Source of the DNA: Owenia fusiformis
Lineage: Eukaryota; Annelida; Polychaeta; Sabellida; Oweniidae
Direction: 5' to 3'
NCBI GenBank assembly: GCA_903813345.2
Contig: CAIIXF020000357.1
Location: forward strand, 1 to 20,000
Length of the DNA: 20,000 nt
In this document: positions 9,771 to 19,215 of the stretch, one piece after another
Numbering within the stretch: position 1 is the first letter of the stretch
How the letters are laid out: each line of letters starts with the position of its first letter
Notes under the pieces: generated by a model
Databases searched by the model: none
Seen by the model: only the letters and a program-made list of their open reading frames with translations
What the model was told of the DNA's origin: nothing
Position numbers and translations under genes: made by a program

Positions 9771-9859
9771 TATTCTTATTATTCTTTAGGAGTTTTTTCA
9801 ATAACTATGAGGTATCCAGTAAGGACCATAATACAGTTTATTTAGGTTCAGTATCTAGT
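9771..9859 (+). mobile_element. E5b: 89-bp 5' stub of a type II element
   Basis: It opens with a TTATT run and the type II start (GAGTTTTTTCAATAACTATG), then stops inside the 5' module at GTATCTAGT, where E2, E5 and E7 read on with TGG. The next base begins the TTATTATT run of E6. The break falls exactly on an internal CTAGTT that copies the true element end. This suggests either recombination at the shared CTAGTT or use of a false terminus. Confidence 0.7.
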
Positions 9860-12481
9860 TATTATTATTATTTTTCTTTCTTTCCGCGTTTTCTCAGCAA
9901 CTAGAGGGACTTTCTAAAATCTGCTAACATAGTCAACTAGGTAATGAGTTCTAGTTTCTGGGAAATTAGGTCAAATGTTTATCTAGGTCAAAGGTCAAGA
10001 ACTAGGTCAAATCGTCTCTTTTTGCTATTTCACAAGTTTTCTCAGTCGTCCTTTGGTATTTTCGCTCCGGGTTTTTTTCATCATGTTCCTTAGAAAAAAA
10101 GCTAATTCCGTAAGGCAAACCGTTTTTTGATTACTCTTACCGATTTTGAGATATGGCGTCCGAAAAGTAGGTCAGAACATAAAAAATTCTCCAAATTCAA
10201 CGTGTGAATTATCAAATAAGTGTAGTATTATCTCAGGAATCCGAATCTGCAAACAAAATTTTGATCCGACTTCCGGTTCGGAAGTTATAGCGTTTTGAAA
10301 TCTCAAAAATCGCTAAATTTGGTGCCCATGTTAAGTCAATGGGAAAAAAGGCTTTTTCGAAGTGTAAAATACAAGATATAGACTGAGTTCAGCTTAACAT
10401 ATTGAATGCCTATAAAAGAAGGGGACCTCAAAAGCTACATAGCTTCGAAATTTGGACACCAGAATGCCTAGGTCAAAATCTAGGTCAAATTCATAGTTTT
10501 TCCTTATTTTTGCGATTCTGGCACTACACTTTTAGGATTTGCTTCAAAATTTTGTATACAGGTAGCAAAGAGTGTGTTAATAGTAAGAGCCTTTTGCCGT
10601 CAGAAAGTATTTTGACCCACTTTTGAGATATGGTGTCCGTAAAGTAGGTCAAAATAAAAATTTCTCATAATTTAACTTATGAGTTATGAATTAAGGGTAG
10701 AATTTTCTCAGGAATCCGAATCTGCAAACCAAATTTCAATCCGACTTTTCGTTGGGAAGTTATGGCGTTTTGAAAGCTCAAAAAATCGCTAATTTTGGTG
10801 CCCCATGTTATGTCAATGAGAAAAAAGATTTTTTTGAAGTGTAAAATACCAGATAAAGACTGAGTACAGCTTAAGATTCTGAAAGTCTATAAAAGAAGGG
10901 GACCTCGAAGGCTATCTAGCTTTAAAATTTGGACACCAAAATCCCTAGGTCAAAATCTAGGTCAAATACATAGTTTTTCCTTATTTTTGCGATTCTGGCA
11001 CTACACTTTTAGGATTTGCTTCGAAATTTTGTATACAGGTAGCAAAGAGTGAGCTTATAGTGTTAGCCTTTGCCGTCAGAGAGTATTTTGACCCACTTTT
11101 GAGATATGGTGTCCGAAAAGTAGGTCAAAATAAAAAATTCTCCAAATTTTACATATGAGTTATGAATTAAGAGTAGAATTTTCTCAGGAATCCGAATCTG
11201 CAAACCAAATTTCGATCCGACTTCCAGTTCCAAAGTTATGGCGTGTCCTAAAAGTAGGTCAAAATAAAAATTCGCCAAATTTAACGTATGAGTTATGAAT
11301 AAGGGGTAGAATTTTGTCAGGAATCCGAATCTTTAAATCAAATTTCGATCCGACTTCCGGTTTGAAAGTTATGGCGTTTTGAAATTTCGAGAAAAATCGA
11401 TCTGATGTTATCCTGATAGAAAGTCAAGGAAAAAAGATTTTTTTGAAGTGTAAAATACGAGATATAGATTGAGTACAGCTTAAGATAATGAATTCCTATA
11501 AAAGAAGGGGACCTCAAAAGCTACCTAGTTTCAATATTTGGACACCAAAATGCCTAGGTCAAAATCTAGGTCAAATTCATAGTTTTTCCTTATTTTTGCG
11601 ATTCTGGCACTACACTTTTAGGATTTGCTTCAGAGAGTATTTTGACCCACTTTTGAGATATGGTGTCCGAAAAGTAGGTCAAAATAAAAGTTCTCCGAAT
11701 TTAGCATATGAGTTATGAAATAAGGATAGAATTTTCTGAGGAATCTGAATCTGCAAACCAAATTTCGATCCGACTTTCTGTTTGAAAGTTATAGCGTTTG
11801 AAAGCTCAAAAATTGCTAAATTTGGTGCCCCATGTTATGTCAATAGGGAAAAAGATTTGAAGTCTAAAATACCAGATATAAACTGAGTACAGCTTAACAT
11901 TCTGAAAGCCTTTAAAAGAAGGGGACCTCGAAGGCTATCTAGCTTTAAAATTTGGACACCAAAATGCCAAGGTCAAAATCTAGGGCAAATTCATAATTTT
12001 CCTTATTTTTGCGATTCTGACATTACACTTTAATGATTTGCTTCGAAATTTTGTATACAGGTAGCAAAGAGTGTGCTTATAGTGATAGCCTTTTGCCGTC
12101 AGAAAGTATTTTGACCCACTTTTGAGATATGGTGTCCAAAAAGTAGGTCAAAATAAAAAAATCTCCAAATTTAATGTATGAGTTATGAATTAAGGGTAGA
12201 ATTTTCTCAGGAGTCCGAATCTTTAAACCAAAATACAATCTAACTTCTGGTTAGATAGTTATAGCGGTTTGAAGTCTCGAAAAGTCGATATGATGATATC
12301 CCCATGTTAAGCCAATGGAGTCGAAGATAAAAAATGGAGAGTTGTCTAAATGTCTAAATTCTAGCTGACTCGATCAGCTTATTCTGGATGACTCAGCTTA
12401 CAAGTATTCTGGATGACTCAGCTTAAAAAAAGAATTAAATCTGGAGTCTTAAATTGAACTTGTTCAATTTACATGTCTAGT
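9860..12481 (+). mobile_element. E6: Helitron-like element, type I-beta, 2.62 kb, near copy of E1
   Basis: The order of parts matches E1: type I 5' end, DR1 at 9985-9997, four core monomers (10148-12123), partial tail, short GACTCAGCTT satellite (12363-12425), then the beta end with ATCTGGAGTCT 12439-12449, hairpin AAATTGAAC 12451-12459 with GTTCAATTT 12462-12470, CTAGT 12477-12481. The third monomer lost 56 bp, including its conserved box, between two TCA trinucleotides (junction 11630-11632). It keeps the 22 bp that E1 lost near 978. Each copy therefore has private changes, which argues that they are real separate copies and not one assembled twice. Confidence 0.6.
10148..12330 (+). repeat. 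Tandem core monomers of E6
   Basis: Monomers 10148-10624, 10625-11100, 11101-11654 and 11655-12123, then a partial tail. Boxes are at 10583-10603, 11060-11079 (one T shorter) and 12082-12102; the third monomer has none because of a 56-bp deletion at 11630-11632. The third monomer also has the half-unit duplication (11110 and 11243), as in E1. Confidence 0.87.
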
Positions 12482-12765
12482 TATTATTATTATTTTTCTT
12501 TAAGAGTTTTTTCAATAACTATAAGGTATCCAGTAAAGACCATTATACAGTTCATTTAGGTTCAGTATCTAGTTGGTGGGAAATTGGGTCAAATTTTTAT
12601 CTAGGTCAAAGGTCAAGAACTAGGTCAAATCTTACATTTTCAACCTTCTGTCTATTATCTTCGTCGTTATTTCTCGAAACGTCTTCATCTTTTTTTCATC
12701 CTGTAGCTTACAAACAGCCCTTTCATAAGTGTGCCATCCGTTTTTTGATTACTCTTACCGATTTT

Positions 12766-13690
12766 GAAATATGGCGTCCGGAAAGTAGGTCACACCAAAA
12801 CGTGCTCCAAATTCAATGTATGAGTTATGAATTAGGAGTAGAATTTTGTCAGGAATCCGAATCTGCAAACCAAATTTCGATCCGACTTCCGGTTCGGAAG
12901 TTATGGCGTTTTGAAAGCTCAAAAATCGCTAAATTTGGTGCCCATGTTAAGTCAATGGGAAAAAAGATTTTTTTGAAGAGAAAAATTCGAAATATAGACT
13001 GAGTTCAGCTTAATTTAATGAAAGCCTTCAAAAGAAGAGGACCTCAAAAGCCATCTAGCTTCAAAATTTGGACACCAAAATGCCTAGGTCAAAATCTAGG
13101 TCAAATTCAAAGGTTTTCCTTATTTTTGCGATTCTGACACTACACTTCAATTATATTCTTCGAAATTGTGTATACATGTAGCCAAGAGTGTGCTAATAGT
13201 GTTAGCCTTTTGCCGTCAGAAAGTATTTTGACCCACTTTTGAGATATGGTGTCCGAAAAGTAGGTCAAAATAAAAAGTTCTCAAAATTTAACGTATGAGT
13301 TATGAATTAGGGGTAGAATTTTGTCAGGAATCCGAATCTGCAAACCAAATTTCGATCCGACTTCCGGTTCGGAAGTTATGGCGTGTCCGAAAAGTAGGTC
13401 AAAATAAAAAGTTTCCAAATTTAACGTTTGAGTTATGAATTAAGAATAGAATTTTCTCAGAAATCCGAATCTGCAAACCAAATTTCGATCCGACTTCCGG
13501 TTCCGAAGTTATGGCGTGTCCAAAAAGTAGGTCAAAATAAAAATTCGCCAAATTTAGCGTATGAGTAATGAATTAGGGGTAGAATTTTGTCAGGAATCCG
13601 AATCTTTAAATCAAATTTAGATTAGACTTCCGGTTCGGAAGTTATGGCGTTTTGAAATTTCTGAAATTCGATCTGATGGTATCCTGATAG
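12766..13690 (+). repeat. Core monomer and triple half-unit of E7
   Basis: Monomer 12766-13240 (475 bp, box 13199-13219), then half-units starting at 13248, 13383 and 13515 (steps of 135 and 132 bp). The series is more regular than in E5. Confidence 0.87.
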
Positions 13691-13726
13691 AAAGTCAAGA
13701 GTATTAAAGAAGAAAATATTGAAAAA

Positions 13727-13930
13727 TTCATCCATCCTTCCTATCTGATCCTATTCTATCTTATCCTTCCTATCTATCCTTCCTTTGTATCCTTTCCTTC
13801 CTATCCTTCCTATCCTCTCCTATCATATCCTTTGTTCCTATTCTGTTCTATCCTATCCTTCTTTCTTATTCTATCCTATCGTTCCTTCCCATTCTATCCT
13901 ATCCTACCTTCCTATTTTATCCATCCATCT
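13727..13930 (+). repeat. CT-rich satellite of E7
   Basis: Near copy of the E5 satellite, with small substitutions (for example TTTGTTCC near 13831). Confidence 0.88.
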
Positions 13931-14308
13931 TATTCTGGATGACTCGGCTTATTTTAGATGACTGGGCTTAAAAAAGTCTAGATCTGGAGTCTGAAATTGA
14001 ACTTCGTTCAATTTCCAAAGTCTAGTTATTATTATTTTTCTCTACGCGTTTTCTCAATAACTAGAAGACATTGAGTCAAGTCCTGTATATGGTCAATTTA
14101 GGTCCAGTATCTAGTTTCTCGGAAATTGGGTCAAATTTTTATCTAGGTCAAAGGTCAAGAACTAGGTCAAATCCAGTACTTTGTCACTTTTTTCAATTTT
14201 CTCAGTCGTCCTTCAATATTTTCGATCCAGGTTTTTTTCATTGTGTTCCTCATAAAAAAGTAGGAAAGCTAGGGTCGATTTATTTTTTAGATATCTCAAA
14301 CCGATTTT

Positions 14309-15240
14309 GAGATATGGCGTCCAGAAAGTAGGTCACACCAAAACGTGCTCCAAATTCAATGTATGAGTTATGAATAAGGGGTAGAATTTTGTCAGGAATC
14401 CAAATCTACAAACCAAATTTCGATCCGACTTCTGGTTCGGAAGTTATGGCGTTTTGAAAACTCAAAAATCGCTAAATTTTGTGCCCATGTTAAGTCAATG
14501 GGAAAAAAGATTTTTTTGAAGTGAAAAATACGAAATATAGACTGAGTTCAGCTTAATTTAATGAAAGCCTTCAAAAGAAGGGGACCTCAAAAGCCATCTA
14601 GCTTCAGAATTTGGACACCAAAATTCCTAGGTCAAAATCTAGGTCAAATTCAAAGGTTTTCCTTATTTTTGCGATTCTGACACTACACTTCAATTATATT
14701 CTTCGAAATTGTGTATACATGTAGCCAAGAGTGTGCTAATAGTGTTAGCCTTTTGCCGTCAGAAAGTATTTTGACCCACTTTTGAGATATGGTGTCCGAA
14801 AAGTAGGTCAAAATAAAAAGTTCTCCAAATTTAACGTATGAGTTATGAATTAGGGGTAGAATTTTGTCAGGAATCCGAATCTGCAAACTAAATATCGATC
14901 CGACTCCCGGTTCGGAAGTTATGGCGTGTCCGAAAAGTAGGTCAAAATAAAAAGTTTCCAAATTTAACGTATGAGTTAAGAATTAAGAGTAGAATTTTGT
15001 CAGGAATCCAAATCTGCAAACCAAATTTCGATCCGACTTCTGGTTCCAAAGTTATGGCGTGTCCAAAAAGTAGGTCAAAATAAAAATTCGCCAAATTTAA
15101 CGTATGAGTTATGAATTAGTGGTAGAATTTTGTCAGGAATCCGAATCTTTAAATCAAATTTAGATCCGACTTCCGGTTCGGAAGTTATGGCGTTTTGAAA
15201 TTTCGGAAAATCGATCTGATGGTACCCTGATAGAAAGTCA
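14309..15240 (+). repeat. Core monomer and triple half-unit of E8
   Basis: Monomer 14309-14783 (475 bp, box 14742-14762), then half-units starting at 14792, 14926 and 15059 (steps of 134 and 133 bp), closing with the GATCTGATGGTACCCTGATA sequence. Confidence 0.87.
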
Positions 15241-15267
15241 AGAGTAGAGAAGAAAATATTGAAAATT

Positions 15268-15464
15268 CACCCATCCTTCCTATCTGATCATATCCTATCC
15301 TTCCTATCTATCCTTCCTTCGTATCCTTTCTTTCCTATCCTTCCTATCCTCTCCTATCATATCCTTTCTTCCTATTCTGTTCTATCCTATCCTTCTTTCT
15401 TATTCTATCCTATCGTTCCTTCCCATTCTATCCTATCCTACCTTCCAATTTTATCCATCCATCT
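15268..15464 (+). repeat. CT-rich satellite of E8
   Basis: Same repeat type and borders as in E5 and E7, slightly shorter at its 5' side. Confidence 0.88.
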
Positions 15465-15872
15465 AATTCTGGATGACTCAGCTTATTCTCGATGACTCGG
15501 CTTATTTTAGATGACTGGGCTTAAAAAAAGTCTAGATCTGGAGTCTGAAATTGAACTTCGTTCAATTTCCAAAGTCTAGTTATTATTCTTTCTTCCTCTT
15601 CCTCCTTACAAGATTTCTCACCAACTAGAAGAACTTACTTTAAGCTACTTACATGATCAACTAGGGAATGTATCTGGGATGATGGGAAATTAGGTCAAAT
15701 TTTTATCTAGGTCAAAGGTCAAGAACTAGGTCAAATCAAGTACTTTGTCACTTTTTTCAATTTTCTCGGTCGTCCTTCAATATTTTCAATCCGGGTTTTT
15801 TTCATTGTGTTCCTCATAAAAAAGTAGGGGAAAACATGTCGATTTAGTTTTTTGATATCTCAAACCGATTTC

Positions 15873-17068
15873 GAGATATCAGTGTCCGAAAACGAGGTCC
15901 AAAAAAAAGTTCTCCCAATTAAATGTCCAGGCTACTGGTCTTGTAGGAAATTTTCTCAGGATACCGAATCTGAAAACCAAATTTCGATCTGACTTCCGGT
16001 TCAGAAGTTATGGCGTTTTGAAATTTCTAGAAAAATCAATCTGATGGTATCCTGATAGAAAGTCAAGGAAAAAAGAATTTTTTGAAGTGTAAAATATGAG
16101 ATATAGACTGAGTACAGCTTAAGATAATGAATTCCTATAAAAGAAGGGGACCTCAAAATCTACCTAGTTTCAATATTTGGACACCAAAATGCCTAGGTCA
16201 AAATCTAGGTCAAATTCATAGTTTTTCCTTATTTTTGCGATTCTGGCACTACACTTTAATGATTTGCTACAAAAGTTTGTATACAGGTAGCAAAGAGTGG
16301 GCTAATAGTGTTAGCCTTTTGCCGTCAGAGAGTATTTTGACCCACTTTTGAGATATGGTGTCCGAAAAGTAGGTCAAGATAAAAAATTCTCAAAATTTTA
16401 CATATGAGTTATGAATTAAGAGTAGAATTTTCTCAGGAATCCGAATCTGCAAACCAAATTTCGATCCGACTTCCGGTTCCAAAGTTATGGCGTGTCCGAA
16501 AAGTAGGTCAAAATAAAAATTCGCCAAATTTAACGTATGAGTTATGAATAAGGGGTAGAATTTTGTCAGGAATCCGAATCTTTAAATCAAATTTCGATCC
16601 GACTTCCGGTTCGGAAGTTATGGCGTTTTGAAATTTCGGAAAATCGATCTGATGGTATCCTGATAGAAAGTCAAGGAAAAAAGATTTTTTTGAAGTGTAA
16701 AATACGAGATATAGATTGAGTACAGCTTAAGATAATGAATTCCTATAAAAGAAGGGGACCTCAAAAGCTACCTGGTTTCAATATTTGGACACCAAAATGC
16801 CTAGGTCAAAATCTAGGTCAAATTCATATTCATATTTTTGCGATTCTGGCACTACACTTTTAGGATTTGCTTCAAAATTTTGTATACAGGTCGCAAAGAG
16901 TATGCTAATAGTGTTAGCCTTTTGCCGTCAGAGAGTATTTTGACCCACTTTTGAGATATGGTGTCCGTAAAGTAGGTCAAAATAAAATGAGTCATGAATT
17001 AAGGTTAGAATTTTCGCAGGCATCCAAATCTGCAAACCAAATTTCAATCCGACTTCCGGTCAAAAATT
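15873..17068 (+). repeat. Tandem core monomers of E9
   Basis: Monomers 15873-16349 (477 bp, box 16308-16328) and 16350-16952 (603 bp, with a 134-bp half-unit duplication; box 16911-16931). A third copy is cut after CGACTTCCGGT at about 17060 by the 12-bp satellite. Confidence 0.86.
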
Positions 17069-17288
17069 CCTACTTACCTACCTACTTACCTACTCGGCTA
17101 CCTACTTAGCTACCTACTCAGCTACCTACTCAGCTACTTACTCAGTTACCTACTCAGCTACTTACTCAGCTACCTGCTCAGCTGCTTACTCAGCTACCTA
17201 CTCAGCTACTTACTCAATTACTTAATCATCTACTTACTCAGCTTCTTACTCAGCTTCCTACTCAGTTACTTACTCAGCTCTCTACTCA
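17069..17288 (+). repeat. 12-bp satellite of E9
   Basis: About 18 copies of GCTACCTACTCA and close variants, with a strict 12-bp step over at least 15 units. It takes the place held by the CT-rich and 19-bp satellites in other elements. Its ACTCAGCT core is shared with the 19-bp unit. Confidence 0.9.
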
Positions 17289-17627
17289 AGTAAATCAATC
17301 TGGAGTCTTAAATTGAACTTTGTTCAATTTACAAATCTAGTTATTATTCTTTCTTCCTCCTAACAGATTTTCTCTCCAACTATAACATCGTACTTAATCC
17401 AACCTACATGGTTAACTAGGGAATGTATCTGGCTTTCTGGGAAATTAGGTCAAATTTTTATCTAGGTCAAAGGTCAAGAACTAGGTCAAATCCAGTACTT
17501 TGTCACTTTTTCCCATTATCTCTGTCGTCCTTCAATATTTTTGATCCGGGTTTTTTTCATTGTGTTCCTCATAAAAAACTAGAAAAGCTAGGGTCGATTT
17601 AGTTTTTTGGTATCTCAAACCGATTTC

Positions 17628-18742
17628 GAGATATCAGTGTCCGAAAACGAGGTCCAGGATATCAGTCTTATAGGAAATTTTCTCAGGATTCCGAATCTGA
17701 AAATCAAATTTCGATTTGACTTCCGGTTCAGAAGTTATGGCGTTTTGAAAATTCAAAAATCGCTAAATTTGGTGCCCCATGTTAATTCAATGGGAAAAAA
17801 TATTTTTTTGAAGTGTAAAATACGAGATATAGACTAAGCACAGCTAAACATAATGGAAGCCCATAAAAGAAAGGGACCACAAGACCTTCTTTTCATAAAA
17901 ATTTGGACACCAAAATGCCTAGGTCAAAATCTAGGTCAAATTCAAAGTTTTTCCTTATTTTTGCGATTCTGACACTACAGATTAATTATATTCTTCGAAA
18001 TTTTTTATACATGTAGCCAAGAGTGTGCTAATAGTGTTAGCCTTTTGCCGTCACAAAGTATTTTGACCCACTTTTGAGATATGGTGTACGAAAAGTTGGT
18101 CAAACTAAAAAGTTCTCCAAATTTTACGTATGAGTTATGAATTAAGGGTAGAATTTTCTCAGGAATCCAAATCTGCAATCCAAATTTCAATACGACTTTT
18201 GGTTCGGAAGTTATGTCGTTTTGAAAGCTCAAAAATCGCTAAATTTGGTGCCCCATGTTATGGCAATGGGAAAAAGATTTTTTTGAAGTGTAAAATACGA
18301 GATATAGACTAAGAACAGCTTTACATAATGAAAGCCTATAAAAGAAAGGGACCTCAAAAGCTAGCTAGCTTCACAATTTGGACACCAAAATGCCTAGGTC
18401 AAAATCTAGGTCAAATTTATAGTTTTAACTTATTTTTGCGATTCTGACACTACACTTTAATTATTTGCTTCAAAATTTTGGATACAGGTAGCAAAGAGTG
18501 TGCTAATAGTGTTAGCCTTTTGCCGTCAGAAAGTATTTTGACCCACTTTTGAGATATAGTGTCCGAAAAGTAGGTCAACATGAAAGTTTCTCCAAATTTA
18601 ACGTATGAGTTATGAATTAAGGGTAGAATTTTCTCAGGAATCCGAATCTGCAAATCAAATTTCAATCCGACACTCGGTTTGGAAGTAATGGCGTTTTGAA
18701 AAATTAAAAAATTGGTATTTTGATATCCCATGTTATGTCAAT
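17628..18742 (+). repeat. Tandem core monomers of E10
   Basis: Monomers 17628-18075 (448 bp; lacks about 27 bp after GAGGTCC) and 18076-18550 (475 bp), boxes 18034-18054 and 18509-18529. The third copy runs to GTCAAT at 18737-18742, where it joins 5'-module sequence. The second monomer is more diverged than most (for example AAAAGTTGGTCAAACT at 18092). Confidence 0.84.
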
Positions 18743-19060
18743 TATCTTTGTCACTATTCATCGTTATTCCTTTATCTTACTTTCATCATGTAGCTTAAAG
18801 ACAGTCCTTTCATTATTGTAACTGTCTTTTTTGATTACTCTTACCGATTTTGAGGAATGGCGTCCGGAAAGTAGGTCAACACAAAAAGTTCTCAAAATTT
18901 AATGTATGAGTTATGACACAAACGTAGAATTTTCTCAGAAATTCGAATCTGCAGACCAAATTTCGACCCAAATTCTGGTTAGATAGTTATAGTTGTTTGA
19001 AGTCTCGAAAAGTCGATATTATGATATCCCCATGTTAAGCCAATGGAGACGAAGATAACT
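18743..19060 (+). repeat. Internal 5'-module fragment and core tail in E10
   Basis: TATCTTTGTCAC to CTTACCGATTTTGAG resembles the middle of the 5' modules of E4 (6353 onward) and E5/E7 (8390-8505), including CATCATGTAGCTTA. It has no TTATT start and no DR1. A core half-unit follows, then the CCATGTTAAGCCAATGGAG close shared with E1, E4 and E6. Confidence 0.7.
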
Positions 19061-19205
19061 TACTTAAGAGTTGTCTAAATGTCTGTATTCTAGATGACTC
19101 AGCTTATTCTGAATGGCTCAGCTTACAGTATTTTGGATGACTCAGCTTAAAAATAGTTTTAAATCTGGAGTCTTAAATTGAACTTGTTCAATTTACATGT
19201 CTAGT

Positions 19206-19215
19206 TATTTTTCAG
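19206..19215 (+). other. Candidate splice acceptor (TATTTTTCAG)
   Basis: A short T-rich tract ending in CAG lies directly between the CTAGT end of E10 and a GC-rich exon candidate. Any branch point would have to lie inside E10. The element's own TAG at 19202-19204 is a possible competing acceptor 11 nt upstream. Confidence 0.5.

Larger units (their letters stand above)
12482..14026 (+). mobile_element. E7: Helitron-like element, type II-alpha, 1.55 kb, near copy of E5
   Basis: Parts in order: type II 5' end, DR1 12603-12615, the E5-like segment, core monomer 12766-13240, three half-units (starting at 13248, 13383 and 13515), CT-rich satellite 13727-13930, and two 19-bp satellite copies (E5 has three). 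The alpha 3' end is ATCTGGAGTCT 13982-13992, hairpin AAATTGAAC 13994-14002 with GTTCAATTT 14006-14014, CTAGT 14022-14026. The second half-unit is intact here, while in E5 the matching part has a 9-11 bp gap near 9175. Confidence 0.6.
14027..15580 (+). mobile_element. E8: Helitron-like element, variant 5' end, alpha 3' end, 1.55 kb
   Basis: The 5' start (CTCTACGCGTTTTCTCAATA) mixes features of types I and II. DR1 is at 14145-14157. One core monomer (14309-14783), three half-units (starting at 14792, 14926 and 15059), CT-rich satellite (15268-15464) and three 19-bp satellite copies (15464-15524) follow. The 3' end is ATCTGGAGTCT 15536-15546, hairpin 15548-15556 with 15560-15568, CTAGT 15576-15580. 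From the core onward it follows E5 and E7 closely, so its 5' module was probably exchanged. Confidence 0.6.
15581..17341 (+). mobile_element. E9: Helitron-like element with a 12-bp satellite, 1.76 kb
   Basis: The 5' start is CT-rich (CTTTCTTCCTCTTCCTCC). DR1 is at 15709-15721. Core monomers span 15873-16349 and 16350-16952, the second carrying a 134-bp half-unit duplication (16358 and 16492). A third monomer is cut at about 17068, in the middle of the ACTTCCGGT motif, by a 12-bp satellite running to 17288. The 3' end is beta-like: ATCTGGAGTCT 17298-17308, hairpin AAATTGAAC 17310-17318 with GTTCAATTT 17322-17330, spacer ACAAAT, CTAGT 17337-17341. Confidence 0.6.
17342..19205 (+). mobile_element. 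E10: last element of the array, chimeric, beta 3' end, 1.86 kb
   Basis: The 5' end resembles that of E9 (CTTTCTTCCTCCTAACAG). DR1 is at 17464-17476. Core monomers lie at 17628-18075 (short, with a deletion in the 5' half) and 18076-18550. A third monomer runs only to GTCAAT at 18737-18742, where it passes into sequence of 5'-module type (TATCTTTGTCAC, then CTTACTTTCATCATGTAGC and TTTTTTGATTACTCTTACCG). A GACTCAGCTT satellite (19090-19150) precedes the end: ATCTGGAGTCT 19163-19173, hairpin 19175-19183 with 19186-19194, CTAGT 19201-19205. It borders non-element DNA, so it shows a true 3' boundary. Confidence 0.6.

Noticed and set aside
1070-16351. Recurrent frames of about 74 codons starting MNAYKRRG or MNSYKRRG in core monomers
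   Set aside because: They recur because the DNA repeats. Many other monomers carry a stop (CTGACA for CTGGCA) or an indel at the same place, there is no recognisable domain, and the ATG lies beside a TATA-like motif and not after a leader.
3872-18731. Minus-strand frames of 60-93 codons containing FGLQIRIPEKILPLIHNSYVKFGE
   Set aside because: They are the complement of the core half-unit; lengths vary with random indels, and the shared peptide follows from the repeat, not from selection that I can see.
551-19205. Integron or attC-type cassette array suggested by repeated hairpins
   Set aside because: No integrase, no attC core sites, no cassette genes, and splice signals at the border indicate a eukaryote.
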